The position numbers and the translations under genes were made by a program. A stretch of 64,000 nt of DNA from Flavobacterium psychrotolerans (lineage in GTDB: Bacteria > Bacteroidota > Bacteroidia > Flavobacteriales > Flavobacteriaceae), in contig NZ_QCZI01000003.1 of assembly GCF_003097635.1 (NCBI RefSeq), forward strand, positions 124,001 through 188,000. The letters are read 5' to 3'. Positions 7,754 through 15,932 of this stretch are shown piece by piece; the stretch's first letter is position 1, and each line of letters opens with the position of its first letter. The notes beneath the pieces were generated by a model. That model did no database searches. It was given only the letters and a program-made list of their open reading frames with translations, and was not told where the DNA came from.

Positions 7754-8731
7754 TTATTTTTTCCTTTCAATTACATAATTCACCATCAAAATTAAGGCTT
7801 CCTTGAATTCTGAATCGGGATAATTTTGCAGCAATTGAAGTGCTTCTTGCTGAAATTCAACCATTTTTTGTTCGGCATAAAGTAATCCATTATTGTTTTT
7901 AACAAAAGCGATGACTTCTGACACTCTTTTTTTATCTTTATTGTGATTTTTTATGGAATTGATAAGCCATGATTTTTCTTTAGGAGTACAATGATTCAAA
8001 ACATGAATTAATGGCAAAGTCATTTTTTGCTCTTTTATATCAATTCCAGTTGGTTTCCCAATGGCTTCGTCAGAATAATCGAATAAATCATCCTTAATTT
8101 GAAAAGCCATCCCAATTAGTTCTCCAAATTTCCGCATATTCTCTACTTGAACATCATCTTCAATCACCGATTTTGCGCCAAGAGCACAACAGGCAGCAAT
8201 TAAAGTGGCGGTTTTCTTTCGAATGATATCATAATATACTTCCTCAACAATATCCAGTCGACGGGCTTTTTCTATTTGCAATAATTCGCCTTCGCTCATT
8301 TCGCGAACGGCAACTGAAATAATCCTTAACAAATCAAAATCGCCGTTGTCTATGGAAAGCAATAGTCCTTTGGAGAGCAAATAATCACCAACCAAAACCG
8401 CAATTTTATTTTTCCAAAGTGCATTTATAGAGAAAAAACCTCTGCGTCTGTTGCTATCGTCCACAACATCATCATGTACTAAAGTAGCGGTATGAATGAG
8501 TTCGATAACACAAGCTCCGCGATACGTTCGTTCGTTTACCGTTCCGGAAGAAACCATTTTGGCCGTAAGAAAAACAAACATCGGACGCATTTGCTTCCCT
8601 TTTCTATTTACAATATAATAGGTAATCCTATTGAGGAGCGCAACTTTAGAAGTCATAGATTCATAGAACTTTTTTTCAAAAAGTTCCATTTCTATTTGTA
8701 TGGGCCGTTTTATTTGAGAAGTTATATTCAT
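7754..8731 (-). CDS. polyprenyl diphosphate synthase (trans-isoprenyl type)
   Basis: A 325-residue all-helical prenyltransferase. The first aspartate-rich motif is in LVHDDVVDDSNRRRG (about 88-102) and the second in FQIKDDLFDYSDE. It extends an allylic diphosphate with isopentenyl diphosphate units to make a long chain. In Bacteroidota the likely product feeds the menaquinone side chain, which fits the ubiE/menG gene in this window, but chain length cannot be read from sequence here. It is monocistronic. A TACCTTTG -7 box (8739-8746, minus strand) lies only 7 bp before the start codon. Confidence 0.92.
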   Translation of the reverse strand: MNITSQIKRPIQIEMELFEKKFYESMTSKVALLNRITYYIVNRKGKQMRPMFVFLTAKMVSSGTVNERTYRGACVIELIHTATLVHDDVVDDSNRRRGFFSINALWKNKIAVLVGDYLLSKGLLLSIDNGDFDLLRIISVAVREMSEGELLQIEKARRLDIVEEVYYDIIRKKTATLIAACCALGAKSVIEDDVQVENMRKFGELIGMAFQIKDDLFDYSDEAIGKPTGIDIKEQKMTLPLIHVLNHCTPKEKSWLINSIKNHNKDKKRVSEVIAFVKNNNGLLYAEQKMVEFQQEALQLLQNYPDSEFKEALILMVNYVIERKK

Positions 8732-8738
8732 TACTTTT

Positions 8739-8746
8739 CAAAGGTA
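8739..8746 (-). promoter_or_regulatory. -7 box of the polyprenyl synthase gene
   Basis: Reads TACCTTTG on the minus strand, a full TAnnTTTG match. The start codon begins 7 bp downstream, so the transcript would be leaderless or nearly so. Confidence 0.6.
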
Positions 8747-8840
8747 CTTATTATGTTTCAGAGTTGAAAATTTATATTTTTTTGTATTGCTATTAAAAAA
8801 ATTTATACATTGGACAATTATTTAACCAAAACCATTTCCT

Positions 8841-9677
8841 ATGAAAACAAAAAATATATTTTTCGGACTTGTCTTATCCCTTTTTCTTATAAGCTGTCAC
8901 AAAGATGAAATTATCCCAACGATAGGTGAAGATGATGTTGCCACTGATATTGGGTTGCAAGAAATGTCAGAGGACGTTAATGCAGAAATAATTTCTCAAA
9001 CCCAAAGAAACTTAGCTCCGTTATTATTAGGCACACCAATAACCCAGTCCTGCCCAAAAATCACAACTACTGCTACACCTATGGATGTTTTACTTTCTAA
9101 ACCAATAAAAATAAAATACGATTACGGTACAGGCTGCACAAATAGTGATAACAAATATTATGAAGGTATAATTAATGTTACCCTAAGTGATTATATTTAT
9201 GACGCTCTGGCTGGTACTTTTAGTAAATATACTTTGGAGTGTGAATATATAAACTTCGCCAATACAAAATACAAATTGAACGGGACTTCCAATATTGCAA
9301 ATTTAAATCAAACATGGACAATCGGTTTTAACCATACCGCCATAGCACTATTAAGTAGTAAAACATACACAAGAATAGGAAGCCAAATTAGAGAATACAC
9401 AAAAGGAATCACCCCAAATGAGGACAAAGTTAAAATAACTGGCAACTGGGTTACCACTACTGAAAAAGGTGCTCATAACGTGAAAATAACAACTCCATTT
9501 ATTATCGATTTTTCTTGCGAATATAAAGCTAAAGAAGGCGTAATGACAATTACAAGAGCTAGTTCTACCGCAATAATTGATTATGGCTACAAAAAAGACC
9601 CACTAAAAGATTGTGACAATTGGTATCAATTAACAATAAATAAATTTAGCCCATTGTATCTTCAATTTGGCATTTAG
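8841..9677 (+). CDS. lipoprotein of unknown function (tandem paralogue 1)
   Basis: A 278-residue lipoprotein. The signal peptide ends in the lipobox LFLISC with Cys at residue 19, followed by HKDE. The mature protein begins with an acidic stretch (IGEDDVATDIGLQEMSEDV), then a beta-rich domain. It shares a pattern with the next gene: YTRIGSQIREYTKG, KITGNWVTTTEKG, SSTAIIDYGY and two late Cys residues (FSCEY and KDCDNW). That marks the pair as a diverged tandem duplication. I recognise no characterised family. It is likely envelope-exposed; it is separated from the second gene by 138 bp. Confidence 0.75.
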   Translation: MKTKNIFFGLVLSLFLISCHKDEIIPTIGEDDVATDIGLQEMSEDVNAEIISQTQRNLAPLLLGTPITQSCPKITTTATPMDVLLSKPIKIKYDYGTGCTNSDNKYYEGIINVTLSDYIYDALAGTFSKYTLECEYINFANTKYKLNGTSNIANLNQTWTIGFNHTAIALLSSKTYTRIGSQIREYTKGITPNEDKVKITGNWVTTTEKGAHNVKITTPFIIDFSCEYKAKEGVMTITRASSTAIIDYGYKKDPLKDCDNWYQLTINKFSPLYLQFGI

Positions 9678-9815
9678 AAAATAAATAGTCATTCCAATTT
9701 TTTTAAAAATTGATAGGCACATTAATTCTTCTCTAAGATTGAAAAAAGTTAAATATTGTAATTAAACCTTTTATAAATTTTAAAGTCATAATACAAAACC
9801 TAAAAAAAACAATTT

Positions 9816-10643
9816 ATGAAAACAAAAATTTTAATGCTCGGAATGATTTTGTCAGTATTATCAATAAGTTGTACTAAAGACGATAATTCGCAAGTTGACA
9901 CACCAATTAGTGCAACAGATATTACTGCAAATGCAAAAATAGACGATGTTTCAGACGATGTTTTGCAAGTTGTGGAATCACAGTCTAATGAAGTGGCATC
10001 AGCAGGACGAATGAGTTCCCCTTCAGAAAACGCTTTAGGCAGTGGCACAATAGAGATAACGACTGATAAAACGGGAAACACTTGGACACGAACAATAAAT
10101 TTTGGAACTTCTTACACGCTCTATAACGGAAATATAGTTAGCGGTAAAATCATTGTTTCTTTTACCTATGATGGACTTAACTCCAATACAAGAACCATCA
10201 ATTACAAGTTTGAAAATTTTTATCATAATAACCGACATATTGAAGGAAATAGAACCGTAGTTAAAACCACTTTGTCAAACGGTCATCCTCAAGCTACTAT
10301 TGACTTGAATATGACCGTTACTACTCCAGAGGGAGGTGTTTTTACCCGTATAGGAACCAGAGTCCGAGAATTTACATCTGGATATGGTGATACAATTCTA
10401 TTAAACAATGAATTTTCCATAACTGGAAATTGGACCACCACCTTACCAAGCGGGATTATTCACACAACAACCATTACTTCCGCAGTAATAGTAAAAATGA
10501 ACTGTCCACATATTGTTAGCGGAATAGTTAAATTTGTAAGAACAAAATCTACAGCCGTTTTAGATTATGGCAATGGCGATTGTGATGAAAAAGCAACAAT
10601 GACAATAGATGGAGTGGCTCGTAATATTACTCTAGGAAAATAA
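9816..10643 (+). CDS. lipoprotein of unknown function (tandem paralogue 2)
   Basis: A 275-residue lipoprotein with a signal peptide ending in SVLSISC followed by TKDD. It is similar in architecture and sequence to the preceding gene: acidic linker (DITANAKIDDVSDDVLQVVE), then a beta-rich domain with FTRIGTRVREFTSG, SITGNWTTTLPSG, KSTAVLDYGNGDCDEK and conserved Cys residues (KMNC, GDC) that could form a disulphide. Function is unknown. The first five residues (MKTK) match the paralogue, so the duplication includes the start. It ends just before a perfect 40-bp palindromic terminator shared with rlmN. Confidence 0.75.
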   Translation: MKTKILMLGMILSVLSISCTKDDNSQVDTPISATDITANAKIDDVSDDVLQVVESQSNEVASAGRMSSPSENALGSGTIEITTDKTGNTWTRTINFGTSYTLYNGNIVSGKIIVSFTYDGLNSNTRTINYKFENFYHNNRHIEGNRTVVKTTLSNGHPQATIDLNMTVTTPEGGVFTRIGTRVREFTSGYGDTILLNNEFSITGNWTTTLPSGIIHTTTITSAVIVKMNCPHIVSGIVKFVRTKSTAVLDYGNGDCDEKATMTIDGVARNITLGK

Positions 10644-10654
10644 ATATTTATTCA

Positions 10655-10694
10655 GCATAAAAAAAGCGTTCGAATTCGAACGCTTTTTTTATGC
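10655..10694. terminator. perfect 40-bp palindromic bidirectional terminator
   Basis: The arms GCATAAAAAAAGCGTTCGAA (10655-10674) and its exact complement (10675-10694) meet without a spacer. A and T tracts flank the GC stem on both sides. The right arm contains the last codon and stop of rlmN. It serves the lipoprotein gene and the convergent rlmN. Confidence 0.9.
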
Positions 10695-11732
10695 TTCTTT
10701 ATTTGCTAATTGCCCGCAGGCTGCATCAATGTCTTTCCCTCTACTCCTTCTTACTTTTGCAACGATGTCATTGGCCTCTAATGCTTTGATGTAGGCATTA
10801 ATAGATTGCTCAGATGCTTGCTGAAATTCGCCGTCATCAATAGGATTATATTCTATCAAATTAACTTTACAAGGTACATGTTTACAGAATTTTACCAAGG
10901 CATCAATTGATGCGGTATTGTCATTGATATCTTTCCAAACCACATATTCATAGGTGATTTTGCTTTTGGTTTTTTTGTACCAATATTCTAAAGATTCCCG
11001 CAATTCAGTTAAGGGGAAATTGGCACTAAAAGGCATGATTCGAGAACGAATTTCATCAATAGCTGAATGCAAAGAAACGGCTAATTTAAATTTCACTTCA
11101 TCGTCAGCCAATTTTTTAATCATTTTTGGAACTCCAGAAGTAGAAACCGTAATCCGTTTGGGAGACATTCCCAAACCATCATTAGAGGTTATCATATCGA
11201 TAGCTTTAATGACATTGTTGTAATTCATTAACGGCTCCCCCATTCCCATAAAGACAATATTCGATAACGGATGGTTGTAATACAAACGACTTTCCTTATC
11301 AATAGCAATCACTTGATCGTAAATTTCGGCGGGTTCAAGGTTCCGCATTCTTTTTAATTTTGCGGTAGCACAAAAATTACAATCCAAACTGCACCCCACT
11401 TGACTGGAAACACAGGCTGTTGTTCTGGTATTTGTTGGAATCAATACACTCTCTACCACCAAACCATCATGTAAACGAACCGCATTTTTTACAGTCCCGT
11501 CTTCACTGCGTTGCATGGTATCGACTTTGATATGATTAATCACAAAATTACCTTCAAGCATAGCACGAGTTTCCTTAGAGATATTGGTCATGTCTTCAAA
11601 ATGATGTGCCCCTTTGCTCCACAACCATTCATAAACTTGGTTTCCTCGAAAAGCTTTATCATTGTTAACTACAAAGAAATCCCGCAACTGGTCTTTAGAT
11701 AATGCTCGTATGTCTTTTTTTTCGGTTTGCAT
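10689..11732 (-). CDS. rlmN: dual-specificity 23S rRNA/tRNA adenine-C2 methyltransferase
   Basis: A 347-residue radical-SAM enzyme that methylates C2 of A2503 in 23S rRNA and A37 in some tRNAs. The [4Fe-4S] motif CxxxCxxC is at 114, 118 and 121 (GCSLDCNFC). The late Cys339 (DAACGQ) matches the methyl-carrying Cys of the family. VFMGMGEPLMNY is the SAM-binding GGE-like motif. It is monocistronic. The -7 box TAAATTTG on the minus strand (11737-11744) ends 4 bp before the ATG, so transcription probably starts at or next to the start codon. Confidence 0.95.
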   Translation of the reverse strand: MQTEKKDIRALSKDQLRDFFVVNNDKAFRGNQVYEWLWSKGAHHFEDMTNISKETRAMLEGNFVINHIKVDTMQRSEDGTVKNAVRLHDGLVVESVLIPTNTRTTACVSSQVGCSLDCNFCATAKLKRMRNLEPAEIYDQVIAIDKESRLYYNHPLSNIVFMGMGEPLMNYNNVIKAIDMITSNDGLGMSPKRITVSTSGVPKMIKKLADDEVKFKLAVSLHSAIDEIRSRIMPFSANFPLTELRESLEYWYKKTKSKITYEYVVWKDINDNTASIDALVKFCKHVPCKVNLIEYNPIDDGEFQQASEQSINAYIKALEANDIVAKVRRSRGKDIDAACGQLANKEA

Positions 11733-11736
11733 CCTG

Positions 11737-11744
11737 CAAATTTA
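11737..11744 (-). promoter_or_regulatory. -7 box of rlmN, leaderless arrangement
   Basis: Reads TAAATTTG on the minus strand with only CAGG between it and the rlmN ATG (11730-11732). The expected start site falls on the start codon. Confidence 0.6.
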
Positions 11745-11809
11745 ATGACTATTTGTTGATTTATTTCATCAATTCGCATAAATGCTCGTGTGTTGATTTG
11801 ATAATTTGA

Positions 11810-11817
11810 TAACTTTG
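11810..11817 (+). promoter_or_regulatory. -7 box of the O-methyltransferase gene
   Basis: TAACTTTG, a full consensus match. It overlaps the upstream candidate start at 11806 and so favours the ATG at 11833. Confidence 0.55.
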
Positions 11818-11832
11818 ACAAAAATTAAAATA

Positions 11833-12474
11833 ATGCACTTCATCTCCCCAGAATTAGAAGATTACATCGAGCAACATTCCCAAGACGAGCCCGAATTATT
11901 AGCGGAACTTAATAAAGAAACGTATCAAAAAATTTTATTGCCTAGAATGCTAAGCGGTCATTTCCAAGGTCGGGTTTTGAGTATGTTATCCAAATTAATT
12001 CGCCCCATAAACATTCTTGAAATAGGCACTTATACAGGCTATTCGGCTTTATGTTTATGTGAGGGAATGCAGGAAAACGGAATTTTGCATACAATTGACA
12101 TCAAGGAAGAGCTTATTGATTTTCAGAAAAAATATTTTGACAAATCGCCATGGAAAAACCAAATTGTACAGCATTTAGGAGAAGCTATTGTCATTATTCC
12201 AACATTAGAACAGAAATTTGATTTGGTTTTTATTGATGCTGACAAGGAAAATTACCTTAACTATTTTGAGTTGATTCTTCCTAAAATGAATAAAGGCGGC
12301 ATTATTTTATCGGATAATGTGTTATGGAGCGGGAAGGTTTTAGAACCCTTGCAACCCAATGACTTTAGTACCAAAACACTTATGGAATACAATGAATTAT
12401 TAAAAAGCGACCCTCGAGTTGAAACGGTTTTATTTCCTATTCGCGATGGCTTAACGGTAAGCAGGGTTTTGTAG
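11833..12474 (+). CDS. SAM-dependent O-methyltransferase
   Basis: A 213-residue class I methyltransferase of the catechol-O-methyltransferase-like (Methyltransf_3) family. Motif I is NILEIGTYTGYSAL; a metal/SAM acidic cluster FVFIDADKENYLNYFE-like (DLVFIDADKENY) and GGIILSDNVLW follow. It is cytoplasmic and its substrate is unknown; close relatives are annotated only by family. The start is placed at MHFISPELED because the longer frame would begin inside the -7 box. The TAG stop (12472-12474) is also the first bases of hairpin repeat copy B, so the repeat now supplies this gene's stop codon. Confidence 0.88.
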   Translation: MHFISPELEDYIEQHSQDEPELLAELNKETYQKILLPRMLSGHFQGRVLSMLSKLIRPINILEIGTYTGYSALCLCEGMQENGILHTIDIKEELIDFQKKYFDKSPWKNQIVQHLGEAIVIIPTLEQKFDLVFIDADKENYLNYFELILPKMNKGGIILSDNVLWSGKVLEPLQPNDFSTKTLMEYNELLKSDPRVETVLFPIRDGLTVSRVL

Positions 12475-12554
12475 CCCAGATGGAAACGGCATCCTTTTTC
12501 TTAGCTTTTCAGCGTGGAAAAAGATATAGAGAACAGCTGGATTGGCTCCTGAAA
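12471..12554 (+). repeat. dispersed variable-stem hairpin repeat, copy B
   Basis: Left end TAGCCCAGATGGAAACGGCATCC shortened here to its key parts (TAGCCCAGAT, GGCATCC) and right end ACAGCTGGATTGGCTCC bracket an imperfect hairpin (CTTTTTC / GAAAAAG arms with a small inner stem). It fills the whole gap between the O-methyltransferase and the convergent PAP2 gene and overlaps the former's stop codon. Confidence 0.75.
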
Positions 12555-12555
12555 A

Positions 12556-13119
12556 TTATTGCGGAAAATATTTTATTTGTGCCGCTTGGTATATTTTGAA
12601 CATCATAAACCCAGAAACCCATCCAAGTATATATCCTCCAATAATGTCTAAGGGATAATGCAATCCCAGATATATTCTACTGTACGCAAAGATTAAAGGC
12701 CATAAAAACAGAAATCCAAAATATTTGAAATGGTTCTTGAAAATAAGATATAATAAAGTGGTGATACCCATAGAATTCGTAGCATGACCGGACACAAAAC
12801 TAAAGGTTGCGCTTGATTTTACTATTCGAATACTATTTTTCAAATCGGGCTCACTGCAGGGTCTCAATCGTTGAAATCCATTCTTGAAAAGATTGGCAAC
12901 TTGATCTGTAAACGTTACTAAAAGCGCCACGAATAAAAGTAGAATTAAGGTTTGTTTTGCTCCAATTTTTTTAAAAATAATATATAAAATTACTATGAAA
13001 AGGGGAATCCAACTGGTTTGTTTAGTAATCATTAACCATAATCCGTCAAATGATTCTGAACCTAGTCCATTTAAGTAAACAAATAATTTTCGATCAAGGG
13101 ACAAAATTTTCTCTACCAT
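12556..13119 (-). CDS. PAP2-family membrane phosphatase
   Basis: A 187-residue membrane protein with the three phosphatase signature motifs: KNGFQRLRPC (KxxxxxxRP), FVSGHATNS (SGH), and SRIYLGLHYPLDIIGGY (SRxxxxxHxxxD). About five membrane helices are visible. Members dephosphorylate undecaprenyl pyrophosphate, phosphatidic acid or lipid A; the specific substrate is not determinable. Its start overlaps the stop of the tatA-like gene by one base, so it is the last gene of a probable five-gene leftward operon. Confidence 0.88.
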   Translation of the reverse strand: MVEKILSLDRKLFVYLNGLGSESFDGLWLMITKQTSWIPLFIVILYIIFKKIGAKQTLILLLFVALLVTFTDQVANLFKNGFQRLRPCSEPDLKNSIRIVKSSATFSFVSGHATNSMGITTLLYLIFKNHFKYFGFLFLWPLIFAYSRIYLGLHYPLDIIGGYILGWVSGFMMFKIYQAAQIKYFPQ

Positions 13120-13430
13120 TACAATTGTCTTTTTATTGGACCTGTTACTTCTTCAATATCCTTTTTTATTTTAGTTAAGGTAGAAGTGCTATTGCCTATA
13201 AAATTTTCTTTTGCTTTGGTGATTTCTGAAGAAATATCAGAAAATGAAGAATCCTCAGTAACCCCATCGACCCCTTTTTGAATTTCACTTTTTATATCAT
13301 TTGTAGCATTTTTTAGTTGCGCCATCAATTTACCCAAAGTTCGTGCTATTTCTGGGACTTTATCTGATCCAAAAAGCATCAAAACTACAAGTAGTATAAA
13401 AACTATTTCTCCTCCTCCAATACCAAACAT
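13119..13430 (-). CDS. TatA/TatB-like Sec-independent translocase subunit
   Basis: A 103-residue protein with the TatA/B layout: a short N-terminal membrane helix (about 8-22, EIVFILLVVLMLF), the FGSDKVPEIARTLGKL hinge and amphipathic helix, and a Lys/Asp-rich tail. It would form part of the twin-arginine pore that exports folded proteins. No tatC is present in the window. TatA versus TatB cannot be settled from sequence alone. It sits between the last CarboxypepD_reg-like gene (47 bp upstream) and the PAP2 gene (1-bp overlap). Confidence 0.85.
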   Translation of the reverse strand: MFGIGGGEIVFILLVVLMLFGSDKVPEIARTLGKLMAQLKNATNDIKSEIQKGVDGVTEDSSFSDISSEITKAKENFIGNSTSTLTKIKKDIEEVTGPIKRQL

Positions 13431-13477
13431 AATTATTATTTTTTTTCCTTACAAAAGTACAAAAACTTCGGCTTTAA

Positions 13478-14215
13478 TTATTTCTGTTCCCGTTGAATTA
13501 TTTCGTTATAACCAGAGGCTAATTTCTTGACTAAAAACAAAGTCATGGTTTTATTTTTAGCTCGCAAAGCATTAGCAAAATCAGCATCTTCAATCAAATA
13601 GTATTGAAACCCCTTGATGTAATTTTTTGGAATTTTTAAAACTTCGGTATAATAGTCCTCTTCATAATATCCGTCAAGTCTCATTAATAATTTTTCGTTT
13701 TTTTCTACAATAATTTCTTTTTTAAGCATTGTTGTTCTCCCAGAAATCCAATTGATAATAGGGTCAAGAGGGACAATTCCACCTCCGGTAGTTGCGGTAT
13801 AGAGTTTTCGTTCTGCTGGCGTATATTTCTTTTGCCCGTATGGAATAATCCCCAAGTTCTCGGCATTAATATTTGAATTTTGGTTGATGGTTACTTCTTT
13901 GAGTTGGTTCATTTTTGGATTCATTTTAAAAATAAGCAATTCTGAATTGAAGTCGTCTTCACTTATCGTTTTTCTTCTGGTCTCTAGGTTTACTGCAGAC
14001 AATAGTAATACGTCCCCGACTTTAACAACTAAATTAAAAACTCCCTTTATATCAGAAACTGTCGCTTTTTCATTTCTAACATTGGTAATAGTAACGCCTT
14101 CTACCGCAACAGCATCAACTATGATTATACCTGTTATTTGTTTTTCACCAAGTGTTTGTCCCGAAACGAATTGAACTAGAAAAAGCAGGATAAAAGGCAG
14201 TAAATTATTTTTCAA
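13478..14215 (-). CDS. secreted CarboxypepD_reg-like protein (tandem paralogue 3)
   Basis: A 245-residue secreted protein. A signal peptide (1-19, ending VSGQ) is followed by a carboxypeptidase-regulatory-like beta-sandwich domain (about 25-115; ITGIIIVDAVAVEGVTITNV, VGDVLLLSAVNLETRRKTIS). A C-terminal region without recognised motif contains GIIPYGQKKYTPAERKLYTA, nearly repeated in the gene at 15020. Such domains usually front TonB-receptor or outer-membrane proteins, but here no barrel follows. Function is unknown. It is 68 bp from the middle paralogue. Confidence 0.75.
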   Translation of the reverse strand: MKNNLLPFILLFLVQFVSGQTLGEKQITGIIIVDAVAVEGVTITNVRNEKATVSDIKGVFNLVVKVGDVLLLSAVNLETRRKTISEDDFNSELLIFKMNPKMNQLKEVTINQNSNINAENLGIIPYGQKKYTPAERKLYTATTGGGIVPLDPIINWISGRTTMLKKEIIVEKNEKLLMRLDGYYEEDYYTEVLKIPKNYIKGFQYYLIEDADFANALRAKNKTMTLFLVKKLASGYNEIIQREQK

Positions 14216-14283
14216 TTTCTAGTGTTGCAATAACGTGAGTTTATGAATTTTTCGGCAAATAAAAACAGAATGAGACTGTTGTT

Positions 14284-15030
14284 TTATTTATTAATGGCAG
14301 TGATTTTTTTGAATTCCATATTTTTCACAATTAAGAAATCCATCAATTCAAATTCGGTGGTTGATTTGGAGAACATTCTTGCTTTGGATTCATTTTCGCA
14401 ATAAACGAGGAAGAGTTTGATGGCATCATCATTCAATTTTAATTTATTCGTAAAAAAAGAATAGCCAATCTTTTTCATGACAATTTCCGTAAAATCGGTT
14501 TGCGTTGTAAAATCTGTTTTTTTAGGATACTTTTTCTTGAGTATTTTGAAAACATCCTTATACATCCTGACAAAGTCCATGGGATTTTCAACACCTCCCA
14601 CCTGCATCATGGTCCGGTTTTTTGAGGACGATTTTTCATCATCAAAATACTTCTTGTCCACAATGGACTGTGAACCTTGTATGGGTTTTATATTGTTTTT
14701 GTTAGAAACGACAACTTCCGATAATTGGTGCGTAAAAATTTCCAGTTTTATTTTTAAATCAATTCCTTTTATGTCCGAATAAACATATTTTTTAGATTTG
14801 AATTGTAAACCCGAAAAAACTAAAGTATCGTTTTCCCTTACATTGATGCTAAAAAAACCTTGAGAACTCGTTACCGTTCCTGTTTTGGAATTAGCATTAA
14901 AAACAACAACATTTTCAACATTTATGGAATCATTAACCACTTGCCCATGAATTAACTTTCTTGTCAATAATTGACTAAAGCAAACTTGGCTTAACAATAA
15001 CAAAGCTAGTATTCCTATTTTATTTTTCAT
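14284..15030 (-). CDS. secreted CarboxypepD_reg-like protein (tandem paralogue 2)
   Basis: A 248-residue secreted protein with the same layout as its neighbours: signal peptide (ending CFSQ), CarboxypepD_reg-like domain (LIHGQVVNDSINVENVVVFN, ENDTLVFSGLQFKSKKYVYS), and a divergent C-terminus ending in a Lys-rich tail. It is the most diverged of the three. The frame opens at 15045, but ATG 15030 (MKNKIGILALL) puts a normal signal peptide at the N-terminus. This start overlaps the end of the upstream paralogue by 11 bp, so they are coupled. Function is unknown. Confidence 0.75.
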   Translation of the reverse strand: MKNKIGILALLLLSQVCFSQLLTRKLIHGQVVNDSINVENVVVFNANSKTGTVTSSQGFFSINVRENDTLVFSGLQFKSKKYVYSDIKGIDLKIKLEIFTHQLSEVVVSNKNNIKPIQGSQSIVDKKYFDDEKSSSKNRTMMQVGGVENPMDFVRMYKDVFKILKKKYPKKTDFTTQTDFTEIVMKKIGYSFFTNKLKLNDDAIKLFLVYCENESKARMFSKSTTEFELMDFLIVKNMEFKKITAINK

Positions 15031-15775
15031 TTGCAATAATATCAATATATTTCAATGCCAGTTCACCCATTAAAAAAGTTGCCATTGCTTTATTATTAGC
15101 ATTCAGTGTACTAACAAAGCTAGTGTTTTCTACGATATAATATTGAAATCCCTTGATATATTCTTCAGGAATTTTTAATTTATTTCTGTAGAAATCGTTG
15201 TCAAACATATCCCCTATTCGCTTTAATAAATATTCTTTCCGCTCCACTTGAACATTTTTCAACAATTCAGCCGTTCTCCCTGAAAGCAAGTTGAATAGCG
15301 GATCAATGGAAAGCGACGTATTTAATCCTATTCGAGCATCTAAACCTGTTGCTGCTTTCAATCTTCGCTCCGCAGGCGTATAGCTTATTTGTCCTTTTGG
15401 AATAATCCCCAAAACTACCGCGTTAATGTTTTTATATTGATAAATCATGACTTCTTTCAGTTGCGTCATTAAAGGCATCATTTTTACAAAAAACAATTCT
15501 TTGCAAAAATCATCCTCAGACAAAGCAATTTTAACGCCTTTAAATTGAATAGAGGACAACACTAAAGTATCTCCAACAGTAGCGGGAATCGAAAAATAAC
15601 CTCCTTCATTTGTGATAGTACTCTTTTCTGTTTTAAGATTGATAACATAAATCCCTTCCATATTATGAACATCGGCAGAGACCTTCCCTCTCAGAATCCT
15701 ATGAATAGGTGTTTGACCAACCATTTTATTGGGTAATATCGTAAGTACAATAAAAGCAATTAAGATTTTATCCAT
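15020..15775 (-). CDS. secreted CarboxypepD_reg-like protein (tandem paralogue 1)
   Basis: A 251-residue secreted protein heading the leftward cluster. Signal peptide (about 1-20), CarboxypepD_reg-like domain (LRGKVSADVHNMEGIYVINL, VGDTLVLSSIQFKGVKIALS), then GIIPKGQISYTPAERRLKAA, DPLFNLLSGRT and IPEEYIKGFQYYIVENTSF, all with counterparts in the third gene. That conservation outside the N-terminal domain shows true duplication rather than shared domain use. Function is unknown; an envelope-associated role is inferred from export. Confidence 0.75.
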   Translation of the reverse strand: MDKILIAFIVLTILPNKMVGQTPIHRILRGKVSADVHNMEGIYVINLKTEKSTITNEGGYFSIPATVGDTLVLSSIQFKGVKIALSEDDFCKELFFVKMMPLMTQLKEVMIYQYKNINAVVLGIIPKGQISYTPAERRLKAATGLDARIGLNTSLSIDPLFNLLSGRTAELLKNVQVERKEYLLKRIGDMFDNDFYRNKLKIPEEYIKGFQYYIVENTSFVSTLNANNKAMATFLMGELALKYIDIIANEK

Positions 15776-15932
15776 AATTATTAAACCTAAAAATACACTG
15801 TATTATTTTGTAAATGTATTTTAAGGTACTCCCAATAAATTACTAACGGGATACTAATTTTAAGTTAATTTAAAACAGTGACAAAACTCCTTATATTTTT
15901 TACCTTTATACGAAAATCTTTTAATACTAAAA

